The notes: generated by a model from the letters alone, not told the origin. Numbered from the stretch's first letter, positions 32,393 through 43,110 are shown. The stretch is DNA of 64,000 nt from Harmonia axyridis (GCF_914767665.1 NC_059504.1:22794001-22858000), one strand, 5' to 3'. Made by a program: numbers and translations.

Positions 32393-32869
32393 GTGCTGGC
32401 CACGTCAATAGTGTTAAGTCCATTTAATATTTTTATCGTAATCATATGTTTATGTCATTGTCGTATTGGAAATAACTTAATGGATGTTGATGTTGATTAT
32501 CTGCGGTGTAAAAGAATTTCGATTCCTTGAAGAGTGTCTTAATGATTTTAATAAACGTACAATATTGTTTGTCGTAACTAGGTAATGTGTTATCATGTTA
32601 TGTCATATTGTATACCTTATATATTTATTTATATTTTTTAGCCTTGAAAAAGAAACGAACTGTTTCGAAACGTCGGCGTTGTTACAAATTAAACAATAGA
32701 ATAAAATTGTGTCCAATATTCCCAATATTTTCTTATTTATTCGTGAATTATGTCTGACGAAATCGGTTTAACATTACCAGAATTAAGAGAAATGCGAATA
32801 ATGTTGCAAACCATTGCACTATATCCAAATTATTTTATATTGACAATTGACGTGCGCTGAAATTTGGTA

Positions 32870-33363
32870 GGATCGGAAATCAGTGTAGACAACCAGAAAA
32901 CGAAAAATATAACTGAAAACAATGCTGTAATGAGTTCATTATAGCACTGTTTTTATTGTAATGAACTCATCACGATACTGAAATAGGGAAAGTACACTCT
33001 AAAATCAACGACTAATATTGACTATTATTGACGTTTGTTGAAAATTGAAAGGATTGGAAGTCAGTATAGACAAGCACAAAACGAAAAATATAACTGAAAA
33101 CAATGCTGTAATGAGTTCATTATAGCACTGTTTTTATTGTAATGAACTCATCACGATACTGAAATAGGGAAAGTACACTCTAAAATCAACGACTAATATT
33201 GACTATTATTGACGTTTGTTGAAAATTGAAAGGATTGGAAGTCAGTATAGACAAGCACAAAACGAAAAATATAACTGAAAACAATGCTACTGTAATGAGT
33301 TCTTTACAGCACAGTTTTTAGTAATGTAACGAACTCATTACGATACTGAAATAGAGAAATATA
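32870..33363 (+). repeat. Tandem triplication of the family B tail
   Basis: Three tails at about 32890-32990, 33060-33171 and 33240-33360. The first two are almost identical over a 181-bp period including unique-looking AGTACACTCTAAAATCAACG. Each tail has the hairpin GTAATGAGTTCATTATAG then a loop and TGTAATGAACTCAT. Confidence 0.75.
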
Positions 33364-34000
33364 CGTATCCACAGAATTCGCTGCAATACGCTTTTACATC
33401 ATCGAAAACAAAATGCAACATCATTGCCTATGGCACATTCAAAAGCTAGATCCTATAAATAATAAAGCATACTATGATCCACCCCCATCTTTGTAGCTCA
33501 AACACGCACACTTCATCAAAAGATCTCTAGCCGATGTTTTCTTAGGGCCTTTGTAATTTCGAAAGGACAGTTAGGGGCGCCCCTTTGACAAATGAAATTT
33601 GGAGGGTGTCTTACAGCGAAAATCTGAGAGCCGAATTGGGGAGATGGTCTATTTATGATGACGTATAATATGTCACCCTGGGGTACTTTGAGAGCGTTAA
33701 GTTATGGCGCGAAGTTAATCCCGTATTTTTCTTCCTTGTAACAAGTTTAATTACCTAAATGTAATTAGTAACCGCGTTACAAGGGATCAGTTTGTATATT
33801 CATGAGGCATTCACGTTTTGATCAAGCTCAGTTAGGGCATACTTTCAGTATATGAAGTATGAATGCGAAATCGATTCGTTCTTATAACATTTATCTATAT
33901 ACTGCCGAATTCAATTTGAAAATAGTGTTGAAATTACAACAGGAATGTAACAATTAGTGAATTCTAAATCCGTGGAAAGCTTCTATTGTAGCAATTTAAA
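33364..34000. other. Mixed stretch, nothing recognised
   Basis: GC-richer around 33480-33680 (TTTAGGGGCGCCCC-like palindrome near 33568), otherwise AT-rich. No gene or repeat family recognised. Confidence 0.28.
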
Positions 34001-34556
34001 TTTCTCTATTTCAGTGTCGTAATGCGTTCATTGCAGTTCTAAAAACAGTGCTATAATGAACTCATTACATCATCGTTTTCAGTAATTTTTCGTTTTGTAG
34101 TTCTCTATATTGACTTTCAATCCTATCAAATTTCAACACACGTCAATTGTCAATATAATATAGTTTGAATATAGTGAAATAATTTGCAACATTATTCGCG
34201 ATTCCTGTTAATTCTGGTGTTGTTAAATCGACTTCGTCAGACATAATTGACGAGTATAATGCGTAATTATAAATCATTTCAAAATTCGAAACGTACTATT
34301 CATATTCAAATTCCGTAATCTGTCAATTTTCGTAACAGTCATACCAACTGCCAAGATACAATACAAAAGTCACTAGGATGTATAATCTCAATGTTTTATT
34401 GATTTTCGACAATATTACACAAAACTTGAGGGAAATAGAGAAAAAATTGTCTAATACTCGTTGCAGAAGGCAATTCCAACACATGCGCTCCTTCGTCGCT
34501 CGTTTTCGCATATCGCATTTGTGTTGGATAGAAGTCCATTCTGCAACTTGTTTTAG
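34001..34556 (-). repeat. Family B element, copy 5
   Basis: Minus orientation. The 3' hairpin lies near 34020-34070, and the reading start MSDEVDLTTPELTGIANNVA on the minus strand starts near 34244. 5' foldback (TTGCAGAAGGCAATTCCAAC) at 34462-34550. Nearly full length. Confidence 0.65.
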
Positions 34557-34649
34557 AATATACTAGTATAATAATCGTACAGAAGTTGACACGTTGATAA
34601 ACTTTCTCTGAATAGTTTCCTGACAACATCAACATTTCCGAAAAATCGA

Positions 34650-35210
34650 CTATCGAACCGGAACCGATCCTAGCGACGTACGAGCCAAAACGCCTCGCGT
34701 TAAAGCCGCATAAACACGAACGCGCCCCGCGTACCGCTCATTAACCTCCAAAAGCAGGCCGTAATTGTATATCGAATAATTGTCACTGCGGGGCTAATCG
34801 ATTTAGCAGTTTTATTATTCAGGACGCGATCGCGGGGAACAGAAATAAACAGTCCCCAATTAACACCGCATATAGGTGGGACGTGATCTCCCCCTGGTCC
34901 GTCGGGCGCGGGGTGTAAAGGGCAGGGGACTCGCATTAGCCGGAACGGCGGCCCGCACACGATAATACGTGAGTAGGTTATAAATATTTGCGGGGGGGTT
35001 AATGCTGAATATCGGACATTATTAAATACCGCGTCGCCGGGTGTGTTGTGTGCGTCGAACTGATTGCCGTCGGTTTCGGGTTACTACGCGTCGATACGTC
35101 GGATTGTATACGGGAAATCTGATGGCGTGGCGTTAATACGTCGCGCTTATCTACGTCCGATTGATCGAAGCGAATCGCTGCGACAATCGGGCGATTAACC
35201 TGAAAAGTTG
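34650..35210. other. GC/CpG-rich island 16
   Basis: Contains a seven-G run near 34992, TAATCGATTTAGCAG near 34794, ATTAATACG-type strings and an 86-codon minus frame without a domain. Strong CpG density between two AT-rich repeat tracts. Candidate regulatory DNA. Confidence 0.36.
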
Positions 35211-35560
35211 ATAAAATTTATCGCAAACTAAGCGAGGTTAATACTTTGGTGCAGTAGCGAGCAATATAATGAGCGAACGTAATTAAACAACACAAATTTT
35301 GTCGTTTCGCTCAATTGAGAAACTTCCAGCAGCTGATTTAGCAAGCATAGTCCATATATCTGACAGATAAACCAAGCTGATAGATAAATAGAGTTTATAT
35401 TTAGATTTACTGAGCTGGTAGTTCTGAAGAATTGATTAAATAAGTTCTGATGAAACCCCACTATTGGATGGATATTCAAAATGCAATTTCGGTTGCTACA
35501 CTTCACTTTTTCCAAATGTAGTTCAGAAAGTTCAACGTCTGTCGAATTTGTGATGCAGAA
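35211..35560. other. Mixed stretch with a 95-codon minus frame
   Basis: The minus frame 35228-35515 reads mostly hydrophobic residues with no recognised family. No repeat match. Probably non-coding. Confidence 0.25.
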
Positions 35561-35564
35561 AACT

Positions 35565-35662
35565 TTTCTGGCAACCCAAAATTTTCAATGCAAAAATCAC
35601 TAAATGATATGTATTATGATAGTCCATTAATTTCGACAAGAATTCAGTGAATTGGAGAATAG
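35565..35662 (-). repeat. Family A fragment
   Basis: Matches A copies over TTTTCAATGCAAAAATCACTAAAT through GAATTGGAGAA (positions near 35583-35658), then stops at a family B tail fragment. Confidence 0.5.
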
Positions 35663-35671
35663 TATATTCTG

Positions 35672-35790
35672 AAACAAGTGTAGATAACCAGAAAACGAAA
35701 AATATAACTCAAAATAATGCTGTAATGGAGCCATTGCAGCACTGTTTTTAGTACTGTAATGAAATCATTCTGATACTGAAATAGAGAAAT
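35672..35790 (+). repeat. Family B tail fragment between two A copies
   Basis: Carries TGTAGATAACCAGAAAACGA, the hairpin (TGTAATGGAGCCATTGCAG/CTGTAATG) and TACTGAAATAGAGAAAT. It shows that the B tail can be found alone, as in the triplication at 32870. Confidence 0.6.
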
Positions 35791-35799
35791 TATAATAAT

Positions 35800-36215
35800 T
35801 TTTCTCTAATTCTGTGGTTATTCCGTTCATTCTTCCACATCTTGTAGAACAAAATCGTGCGAGAATATATCAGAAACGCACAGTTTTCATGGTTATATTT
35901 TATTATTCTATGTTGGTACTCCGAACTTTGCGCCACGGATTTATCTGTCAATTCATCAATTTGCATTGAAGAAATCAGTTCTGCCAACCAACATTTTTCA
36001 ATGCAAAAATCACTAAATTATATTTATGGAAATATTTCATTAATTTCAATGAAAATGCAATGAATTAGAGAAAATAATGTATAATACTCGTACAGAAGGC
36101 TCATTCTACCACTCGTTCATTCCAAAACTCGCCACTTCGTGGCTCGGTTTTGAATTTTGAACTCGTGGAAGAATATCAATGCCTTCTGCATTATTATTCT
36201 GCGTTATTATAAATA
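35800..36215 (-). repeat. Family A element, copy 2
   Basis: Nearly identical to copy 1 at 1001-1413. Its frame at 35800-35987 reads LAELISSMQIDELTDKSVAQ then SSEYQHRIIKYNHENCAF. Terminal TTTCTCTAATTC and GAATTAGAGAAA present. Confidence 0.7.
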
Positions 36216-36753
36216 ACTATACTATGTAGTAGGTATAGAACCCAAATATCAAATGTTTCTTCGCTTCATTACATTTTATCTTCCTAGTTTTGATGTTCGA
36301 TAAATTTCGGCGACTATAATTGTATATCAAAGTCCTTGCTCTTTGATCGAATTTATCATGTTATATCAACAGAATTAATCTTCTAGTTCCATGCTCGAAT
36401 ATAAATCGATTAAAATCCAATTGAACGGCCGAACTCAGTGAGAAGTTCATGTTCTTTTTCAAATTCAGTTGTTCTGAATACAAGATCCTTATCGCATCCC
36501 TAGATGTAGATAATGGCCCCTCTCTCATTTCTCACCCTCACAAAATAAGAGCTCTCGGAAAAATATTCACCCCTAAGATGCACTTAATATCACCGCTGGG
36601 ATAACATCGTTTTGAAAAGAGTTCGTCAATCGTGCGTGGTTTCTAGAGGGTGTGGATAGACAAAGGCTTTCGACACCCTAATTGAAGTAATTGGTTTTTG
36701 CTAGTAACACCCTGTATCTCAGAATACAAAGTGTAAAAATAATAGGCAATAAT
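36216..36753. other. Mixed stretch, nothing recognised
   Basis: No coding frame of note. ACACCCTGTATCTCAGAATA near 36708 resembles the family D string CCTGTATCTCGAAAA. Confidence 0.25.
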
Positions 36754-37414
36754 TTTTATTTACGACTGCTTCATTTTGAAGGTGCTTGACCGCTGAATTT
36801 GTTGCATTTGCGTTACGTAATGAAATTCATAACACAACTCAAATTTCATTACCTAACGTATTTTTTCAGAGATGAATTCAGACAGACAAACTTGAATAGA
36901 AATGTACGACTGATATCGTAATCTGAGAAATCGGAATGTTTCATTTCTATCGTGTCCAAATATGTATTATGTATCAAATTCTTTTTCCATCGCCAAATGT
37001 GATCCATAGTAATTCAACTTGAGTTACCAAATTCCAATTCGAAACGATTCCGGTGCATTTCTATTCGATCCATACCATCTCTATTCGATTTGAAGTTACT
37101 GAATAGGGCTGAATAAATGAGTTGTTTTATGAGATTACTGAATAAATGAATTTGTAACTAACCAATAACCGGCACTGCTTCTTCTATATAGGATGAAAGT
37201 CTTTCTGAATCACTATTTTTGGCCAAACACAATTTCACTTGAAATTGAAAGGCATTGTCTACAATTAAACTTGTTAGTAGGAAAGTGGTTGTCAATGTAT
37301 TTCGATGATCTTAAGACATTTGATATCAACGGTGATATTTTCAGTTTCGTTTCACAAAAGTGAATTAGAACGTTGTGTTCATGTTTTATTCATTATAGGC
37401 AGTCGTAAATAAAA
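36754..37414. mobile_element. Inverted-repeat element containing family L copy 2
   Basis: TTTTATTTACGACTGC at 36754-36769 and its exact inverse GCAGTCGTAAATAAAA at 37399-37414 bound about 660 bp. Family L copy 2 (36905-37130) lies inside. No transposase frame. A non-autonomous DNA element is likely; the first L copy (25215) does not show these ends. Confidence 0.5.
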
Positions 37415-37594
37415 CGTTGTACTATAGATGTCTGATAATTCAATATTACTATATTCGTGTGCTTACATAACTCGTGCTACGCACTCGTTTGCAACTTAGA
37501 CACTCGTATAGTAATGATGCATTTATCCCACTTGACTAGTAAATAGCTATTTCATGAAGAAGCCAAGCCACTCTCTGAGGTTGGTCGGAGTTAT

Positions 37595-37740
37595 TCACAA
37601 CTTATATATGAAATTAAAGCGGTTGGAATAAAGGAGATTACTCCGTGAGAACACCAAAAGGAGGATAGGTTCAGACAACCATTTCTCCTCGTATAAAACA
37701 TTCGGCAGACAATTGTAGAAGCCCAAGTCTACCTGAAACG
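37595..37740. other. Short minus frame, not recognised
   Basis: A 62-codon minus frame (37595-37783) precedes the island; no domain recognised. The DNA from 37415 to 37740 holds no other signal. Confidence 0.2.
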
Positions 37741-38290
37741 ATCCAGATGGGTCAAAGCAGACGGGCGATTCCAAAACGAACATTAAAATTCAACAGCCCG
37801 CCGCCGTCTTCGGCGATCGTTCAGAGATCGCCGGAGAGTGTGCAAAAAAGCACGAAACTGCTCCAGAACAATCCGCAGATGCAAAAAATCCATTTCGGTA
37901 CAAGAGGACGGACCGTCGGGCCGTCTTGTTGTCTTTCCGGTTTAGGAATACGGACGACGACGAGGAGAGGAGAGAAAAACCAGACGGTCTCGCTCCCCGG
38001 AATCCGACCCCTTCCCTCACCCCTCTGCCCCCGCACGTTCCGGGGGAAATATTCAACTGTGCACTTCTGTATGAGCATCTTGGGTGTGCCTAGACGCATA
38101 ACTCAGGGTTTCCTAAGTCTCCCGAGGCATATTTATGTCGCGCAGTTCCAAACAATTTCATATTTCTTCTTTTCGCAGCTCATTAAAAATTTTTCTCTCG
38201 TTCTCCCTTCTCCCCCGGATTCCTACGGCGATTTATTGCTCGCGCGACTTTTTTACGATTTCCGCCTATGAGGGACCAGGACATTGTTCC
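37740..38290. other. GC-rich island 17 with the longest open frame
   Basis: Holds a 174-codon plus frame (37747-38271), the longest of the window, with two 88-92-codon minus frames on the same DNA. The plus frame is rich in S, P, R and T at first, then turns into a hydrophobic AT-driven end (FFFSQLIKNFSLV). No domain is recognised. I treat it as chance, but it is the best host-CDS candidate by length. Confidence 0.3.
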
Positions 38291-38944
38291 TTCTCACGAT
38301 GAACTCAGTGCAAGAATCGACAGACGTTCTTGTAAAAGTTGTTCTGACATCGATTTTGACATTTTCAGAAACTGAAAAAAAAAGTCTCTGATTAAATTCC
38401 AATCATCACGAGAAGGTTAGGAGCTAGCTATGGAGCTAGAGATGTGTCAACTCGATTTACTTAACTCGAGTTAACTCGAATTGTTCGATTTAACTCGAGT
38501 CAAATTCTCACCAACTCTTATTTGGATGGGCGTGAATGGAGAAATCAAGCGAACTTAATTGTTATAGTTTATCTGTCTTTATTAAAAATTTGAAATAGGC
38601 TTAATACTTATTACTTCATTTAAAGTAATTGGGCAGTTTTCTGGTAAAATTTGATTGAGAATCAAGTGAAAAGGTGAGATTAAACATATTGTCGTCTTCT
38701 ATTAAATATCCTAACTAAGATCAGAATTCAAATAGTGTAGATCGAAACATTTCGAACACGTCTACTTGTCACTCCAACCATCAAAGCGACGTTCAAATGG
38801 ATGCATATTATTATCTTTATTTAACTAATGGGATTTTTATTTCTGTTGCTCGTATAATATATCCTACAATATCGAGACGTTTATATTGTCATTCATTTCA
38901 TTTAATTAAAGAAAGATCATCATCTCGCAAGTGATTTTCAGATT
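38291..38944. other. AT-rich stretch with a clustered CTCGAG palindrome
   Basis: TTAACTCGAGTTAACTCGA and a further TTTAACTCGAGTCAA occur at about 38460-38506, giving a small hairpin cluster. Nothing else recognised. Confidence 0.3.
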
Positions 38945-39517
38945 CACTAGGGATGTTGCCTTTATTTTGAAATTGCTTTCAATTTGTAGATAAGCCATAT
39001 ATAAACACGAGAAAAAAATTTCATGGAAAACTATTGAAAGTACCAATAAATAATACGTATATAAAAAAGTTTTCAAAATTTCCGCTGAAACGCTCCATTC
39101 TGTGACGGTATTATGGAAACGTAACTGCATAAAAGAATCACCACCATACCCAAACTAACTAGTTTATCTATGGTCACCACTTGCTAACGGTCTGTCAAAC
39201 TGAACTAATATCATCTGATATTGACAGTCAAGTCGGTTTGATTATATCATCTGACGTTCTAAACCATAGATAAACTAGTTGTAGATAAGATTAGTTTGTC
39301 TATGTTCTAAACGTTTCAGTGCTATGACGTCAAATTGCCCTTATTGGCGTTCGCAGTCACTTGCTAGTCGATAAGAATTAACACAATTTAAATCAACTTT
39401 ATCAAATTGAATTCGAGAAATAACATAATGAAAAAGCTATTTTAGTATCTTCAAAACGGCCTCTAATGTGGAAAACCTAAATTTATTTGATTTTATTTTA
39501 TGACGCAACATCCCTAT
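38945..39517 (+). mobile_element. Family H inverted-repeat element, copy 1
   Basis: Ends CTAGGGATGTTGC and GCAACATCCCTATT. Matches 60555-60987 through GCTGAAACGCTCCATTCTG, CTAACGGTCTG and ATGACGTCAAATTGCCC. It has about 140 bp extra, centred on an inverted pair AACTAGTTTATCTATGG / CCATAGATAAACTAGTT (39160-39279), perhaps a second element nested inside. Confidence 0.72.
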
Positions 39518-39529
39518 TGTCAATGAGAA

Positions 39530-40020
39530 AATATTACCTGGCGTTTTTGTATCGCCAGGAAGTGTACAAAATTAATAGGAGTCGTCGCCAAAACATCGAA
39601 CGATGTCATCAGTCCTTGCGAGGTATATCGCCTCTCCTCTTTCGACAGGTATACGGCGATATATCTCCATACGCTAGAAGCGCGGCGCGAAGGGTTTGTT
39701 TTTGTTGTTAGGTAATCGGCTTGAAACGTCGAACAAATTGACTGCGTTAACTCCGCCGTTTCAACAATTGCCGACGTTTCACGCCTCGGACTCATAACGG
39801 ATACCGGTCCATTGTTGCCAACATCCGTTATCGAAACGCGTTCGGTAGATATGTGCTCTCTCGAATTAATTCCGTTTTGGTGTTTACGCTTCGATGGCGT
39901 CCAGACGGACGCAGATGTGTTCTCTTATCCCGTGCGGGGCAATTACTGTTATCGGAGGGTGTTAACTACGTTTTTTTCCTGGAGTTTTTGGCGCCGCGGG
40001 CGTTGCGATAACGACTAGGA
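39530..40020. other. GC/CpG-rich island 18
   Basis: Contains GAGGTATATCGCC at 39620 pairing with GGCGATATATCTC at 39656, a 13-bp hairpin around CTCTCCTCTTTCGACAG|GTATAC, and a second inverted pair TGAAACGTCG / CGACGTTTCA (39723 and 39773). Opposed 74-, 91- and 68-codon frames have no domains. Confidence 0.36.
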
Positions 40021-40539
40021 AGGTTTTATGTTTAGTCATTGACTAGTCGTTTTGATGAGGCGAAAAGTAGGTTACTTTCTCTGGTGATCACGAAGGTACT
40101 TGTTGTCTTGAACAACATCTATGATTAGAGGCATCAGCAATGATTTTTATCTTTCATTCTATAAATACTTGCATTTTATCTTTGGAAATTGGTAACGAAT
40201 ATTCTCTACCAACTCCCACGTTACATGATCAATGAGATCTTAGATTGGCTGCGCCTTTCCTATTAGATGAGTAACATTATTTTGCACCGTAGAACATATT
40301 AAATTTGACATAATTATTTGTTATTTCCAGGAATGACAGAATTTAAAGTTCCCATTTGCGAAAAATATTTCATAATTCGTTTTTATTCTTTCATTATACT
40401 CATCTCGTTATTTATTATAGGATTTATCATGATTGATAGGAAACCAATTATTCCTCAACACTTTCTCATTTTCATTTAATTCTCTGTAAAAAGGAAACTG
40501 AGAGATTCTTCAGATTATTTTAAGACAGAAAAGTACTAT
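40021..40539. other. AT-rich stretch, nothing recognised
   Basis: No repeat, RNA gene or coding frame recognised. Confidence 0.28.
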
Positions 40540-40690
40540 GGACATGGGCCCGCAAACACTTTGTTTTCGAAACATTGGGTCTTCTTATAAGTTATCCTAC
40601 TTTTTTATGATTATACCAGTTTATTGAATCTTTATCAATCTTCATTTTAGATTGGCTGAATGAGTACCAAAGCTTATAATTAATTTACGT
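40540..40690 (-). repeat. Family D repeat, copy 2
   Basis: Inverse of 30335-30490: CGCAAACACTTTGTTTTCGA, then GATTATACCAGTTTATTGAA and GAATGAGTACCAAAGCTTAT. It directly abuts family C copy 2. Confidence 0.55.
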
Positions 40691-40720
40691 AGTCTTCCAA
40701 ATGTTTATCATTGGGCCTGA

Positions 40721-41255
40721 CCTCAGGGTAATAAACATAGGTCATTTTCAGTGAGCAAATTTTGTCCCCAACATGAACTATCAAATTTGACTTAAGGTGC
40801 GCGGAAATAACAATATATCAGTGATACGATATTTCACTCAATTCGCGAGTTTTCCCACAAAGAACGCACATATTATGTCCCATAGTGAATCAACGTTTCA
40901 TATCAACTCAAAATATATTGAAATAAATACCCGAATATATCAGAAATTCAGAAAACAAACTTCAAGCGCGCCAAACGGCGACGTGAAGCAACGGATGCCA
41001 CTAGGAGAGCAAAAGTTGCCCAACCTCGGTTTTCAGCAGGTAGATACAGAAAATAATTAATATTCTGCTTATTATAAATTCGACAATTAGGAAAAATTTC
41101 GGATTCCAAATATTTAAATTCGCTTATTCAATCGGGAATCACTCAAATAAATATATTTCATTCGATATAACATACATTCATAACGATATCGTAAAATTGT
41201 GGATTTGAAAATATATCACAATCCGACAACGTTATCTACGTTTATTACTCTATGG
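40721..41255 (+). mobile_element. Family C element, copy 2
   Basis: Ends CCTCAGGGTAATAAACATAG and its partner TTTATTACTCTATGG. The minus strand from the ATG at about 40889 reads MGHNMCVLCGKTRELSEISY then H and a stop: the best-preserved THAP-like start in the window. Confidence 0.75.
40825..40889 (-). pseudogene. THAP-like zinc-finger start in family C copy 2
   Basis: MGHNMCVLCGKTRELSEISY H-stop: a C-x2-C pair, a charged turn and the ISYH element as in THAP domains (..I.(Y/F)H.FP..). The rest of the domain is missing. THAP domains are the DNA-binding part of P-element-type transposases, which suggests (inference) that C derives from such a transposon. Confidence 0.5.
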
Positions 41256-41812
41256 TTGACAAACCAAACAATCAGTGCTCGGCTTTCCCCAAATACGAGT
41301 AGGAAACACAGAAACAACCCCATTCATTTCTAGACATTGAAATCCTCCTTCAACCCATCCCCTAATTGCCCGTGTTCCAAAACATGTCCATTAACTCCTT
41401 TGTCTGGATCTATTACCGGAACAATCACCTGTTCCGTCCCATTATTGACTCTTTCCGTCAACCTACCTGTCATCCTCACACGGGACACCGATCATCCCCT
41501 TCGGGCAGGGGTTGTCGGGAGAAAAGAAACATTACCTGACGGCCGCCGACCTGACAACCAAAACCTTGAGGGTCCCAGACAGGAAAATCATCCCTTGGCA
41601 CGTGTACCAAGTCTACGTTTCTTGTAGCCTCGTCCTCCGCAACAATGGTATTATCATTCGTGTGGAACTGGAAGGGAACAAACGCTGCACAGGTGCATCT
41701 CTCGAAAATCGATGTTTTGTTGAGGGTGGTTTTGTATCTATGGCTTTGTATTGCTTTTTTGATGTACAATTATGGATTATAATCTGAATTATTTTTCTGA
41801 TTGATATTTTTC
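41256..41812. other. Mixed stretch with overlapping frames
   Basis: Plus frames 41337-41627 (96 codons) and 41512-41787 (91 codons) and minus frames 41476-41769 and 41613-41846 overlap. None shows a domain. GC-richer in 41330-41660, so it may be a weak island. Confidence 0.27.
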
Positions 41813-41814
41813 TT

Positions 41815-42352
41815 CGATTGACAGCAAATATTGATTTTGCAGACACATATCAATCAGCACAGTATTACTCTTCCTGCCTAGGCAGCAAAGAGATTATTCT
41901 CAATGCGAATGAAACATTCGACATTTTCTGACAATCAATATTTTCTGCCACCTTTCTTATTTCTGAAGGAGTAAGTACTTCTAAGTCTCTATCATTGTCC
42001 ATTATATAAATATATCCGATATTTTTTCAAAAAACTCTAAGATATTTCATAAGTTGTCGAACTATAATTATCATGGACATATACATTTCTATAGCAACCA
42101 ACAATTTCGATTTCTATCAAATTTCGTTTTAATTTACCACTACAGGAAAAATGAGAAGATTGTGGGAATTGTAATAATTTGCAGATACAATATTCTACAT
42201 TTATCATTATAAACAATCGAAGAAAGAGTTATATGTTCAACTCGGCGGCAAAGTAGATTGATTGCCTTAGCTGAATTCCTAGCTTCGCTACTCTCGGCTA
42301 TGAACTATCAGCCAATGTACTACTTTGCTGCCTAGTAAAACAAATAACTATT
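41815..42352 (+). repeat. Family F repeat, copy 1
   Basis: Shared with 48044-48290: GATTGACAGCAAATATTGAT, AGACACATATCAATCAGCA, CTAGGCAGCAAAG, TTTTCTGACAATCAATATTTT and CTGCCTAGTAAAACAA. This copy has about 250 bp more in the middle and a right-hand stem-loop (GGCGGCAAAGTAGATTG against CATGTACTACTTTGCTGCC-like, 42244-42336). CTAGGCAGCAAAG and CTTTGCTGCCTAG are inverted within the element. Confidence 0.62.
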
Positions 42353-42689
42353 ACCTTCAACGCTTTGAACAAACTTTCTTTTTTCATCTATAATCGATTT
42401 TGAAATATATATCAAGTTTTCGATTAGGCTTAATCGTGAAGATTTGCAAATGTGTAATTCAACTGAAAAAAAAAGCAGTGGCATTGGAAACATTGTTGAT
42501 TGTTACCAATACAACTGCTACAATAGAGGAAATAGTAGACTCTTTCCTTATCTTCAGACATTATCAATATCAATTCCAAGCTCCGCCGGCAATTATATAC
42601 ATACACGAAGAATAAACTGTCAGTAGGCTTTGACATAATCGCTTTCTAATAACGCATGGAATAATCAATTTCGAAAAGGCGAATCGAGA
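42353..42689. other. AT-rich stretch, frames on both strands
   Basis: Three overlapping frames of 60-71 codons (42400-42636) on both strands, none with a domain. AAAAAAAGCAGTGGC near 42471. Nothing supported. Confidence 0.22.
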
Positions 42690-43110
42690 TAACTGCTAAC
42701 GTATTCCCGGCGATATACAACCGCAGATAACATCTTCCATTTCTAAATGGGACGAAGACGTCCCGTTATCCTTATCTCCGGCATGTCGTTGTCCCCGCTT
42801 CACCATTTTCCTTTTGCCCTAGCCATCGACGATGTTGCCGAACACAAAGTTCACGTCTAGCTGCCGAAATCTGAACAGACCCGATTTTGCAACCATCAGG
42901 CAACGCGGGGGGACCAGAAATATTCCCAGATGAAGTGTTTCCCCGAACGGTTTACCAGTTATAAGCGTTCTCGGAAGACGTGGAGATAACGCCCCTCGCT
43001 GGAGATATCTGTTTATAAACTACTGCGCCTAAGCAAATAAGGATGTCATTATCGCGTGTGCTGAGTCGACGTGGAAATTTGCAACCGCGCAGAGAAATCG
43101 GTGGAAATAG
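42690..43110. other. GC/CpG-rich island 19
   Basis: Contains GGGACGAAGACGTCCCGTTAT near 42748 with the palindrome GGGACG..ACGTCCC. No long frame inside. One of the few islands with no frame of 60 codons on either strand across most of its length. Confidence 0.34.

Larger units (their letters stand above)
31557..32738. mobile_element. Penelope-like inverted dimer with 17-bp target duplication
   Basis: ATTCGTGAATTATGTCT flanks both sides (31540-31556 and 32739-32755), exactly duplicating family B sequence. Inside are near-perfect inverted arms, 31579-32140 and 32180 to about 32739, with a 39-nt spacer and a 22-nt extra tail on the left. Each arm is a 5'-truncated copy with the C-terminal end of a GIY-YIG-type Penelope ORF and a 3' region with CTTGAAAAAG, stem GAAAC-GAACT-GTTTC, then GAAACGTCGGCG. 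The two 3' ends face outward. Confidence 0.85.
31255..33363 (+). repeat. Family B element, copy 4, split by insertion and with triplicated tail
   Basis: The 5' part 31255-31556 and 3' part from 32739 form a B copy interrupted by a Penelope-like dimer. After the join, the reading start MSDEIG...PELRE loses frame by a 1-nt deletion. The 3' tail (TGTAGACAACCAGAAAACGA ... TACTGAAATAGGGAA) then occurs three times. Confidence 0.7.

Noticed and set aside
37747..38271. Longest open frame of the window, 174 codons on +
   Set aside because: Lies in a GC-rich island with two long minus frames over the same DNA, has no recognisable domain and a composition change where the DNA turns AT-rich. Kept as an island, not called a gene.
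38455..38510. CTCGAG palindrome cluster as a transposon end
   Set aside because: No partner cluster found at a plausible distance, so no element can be bounded.
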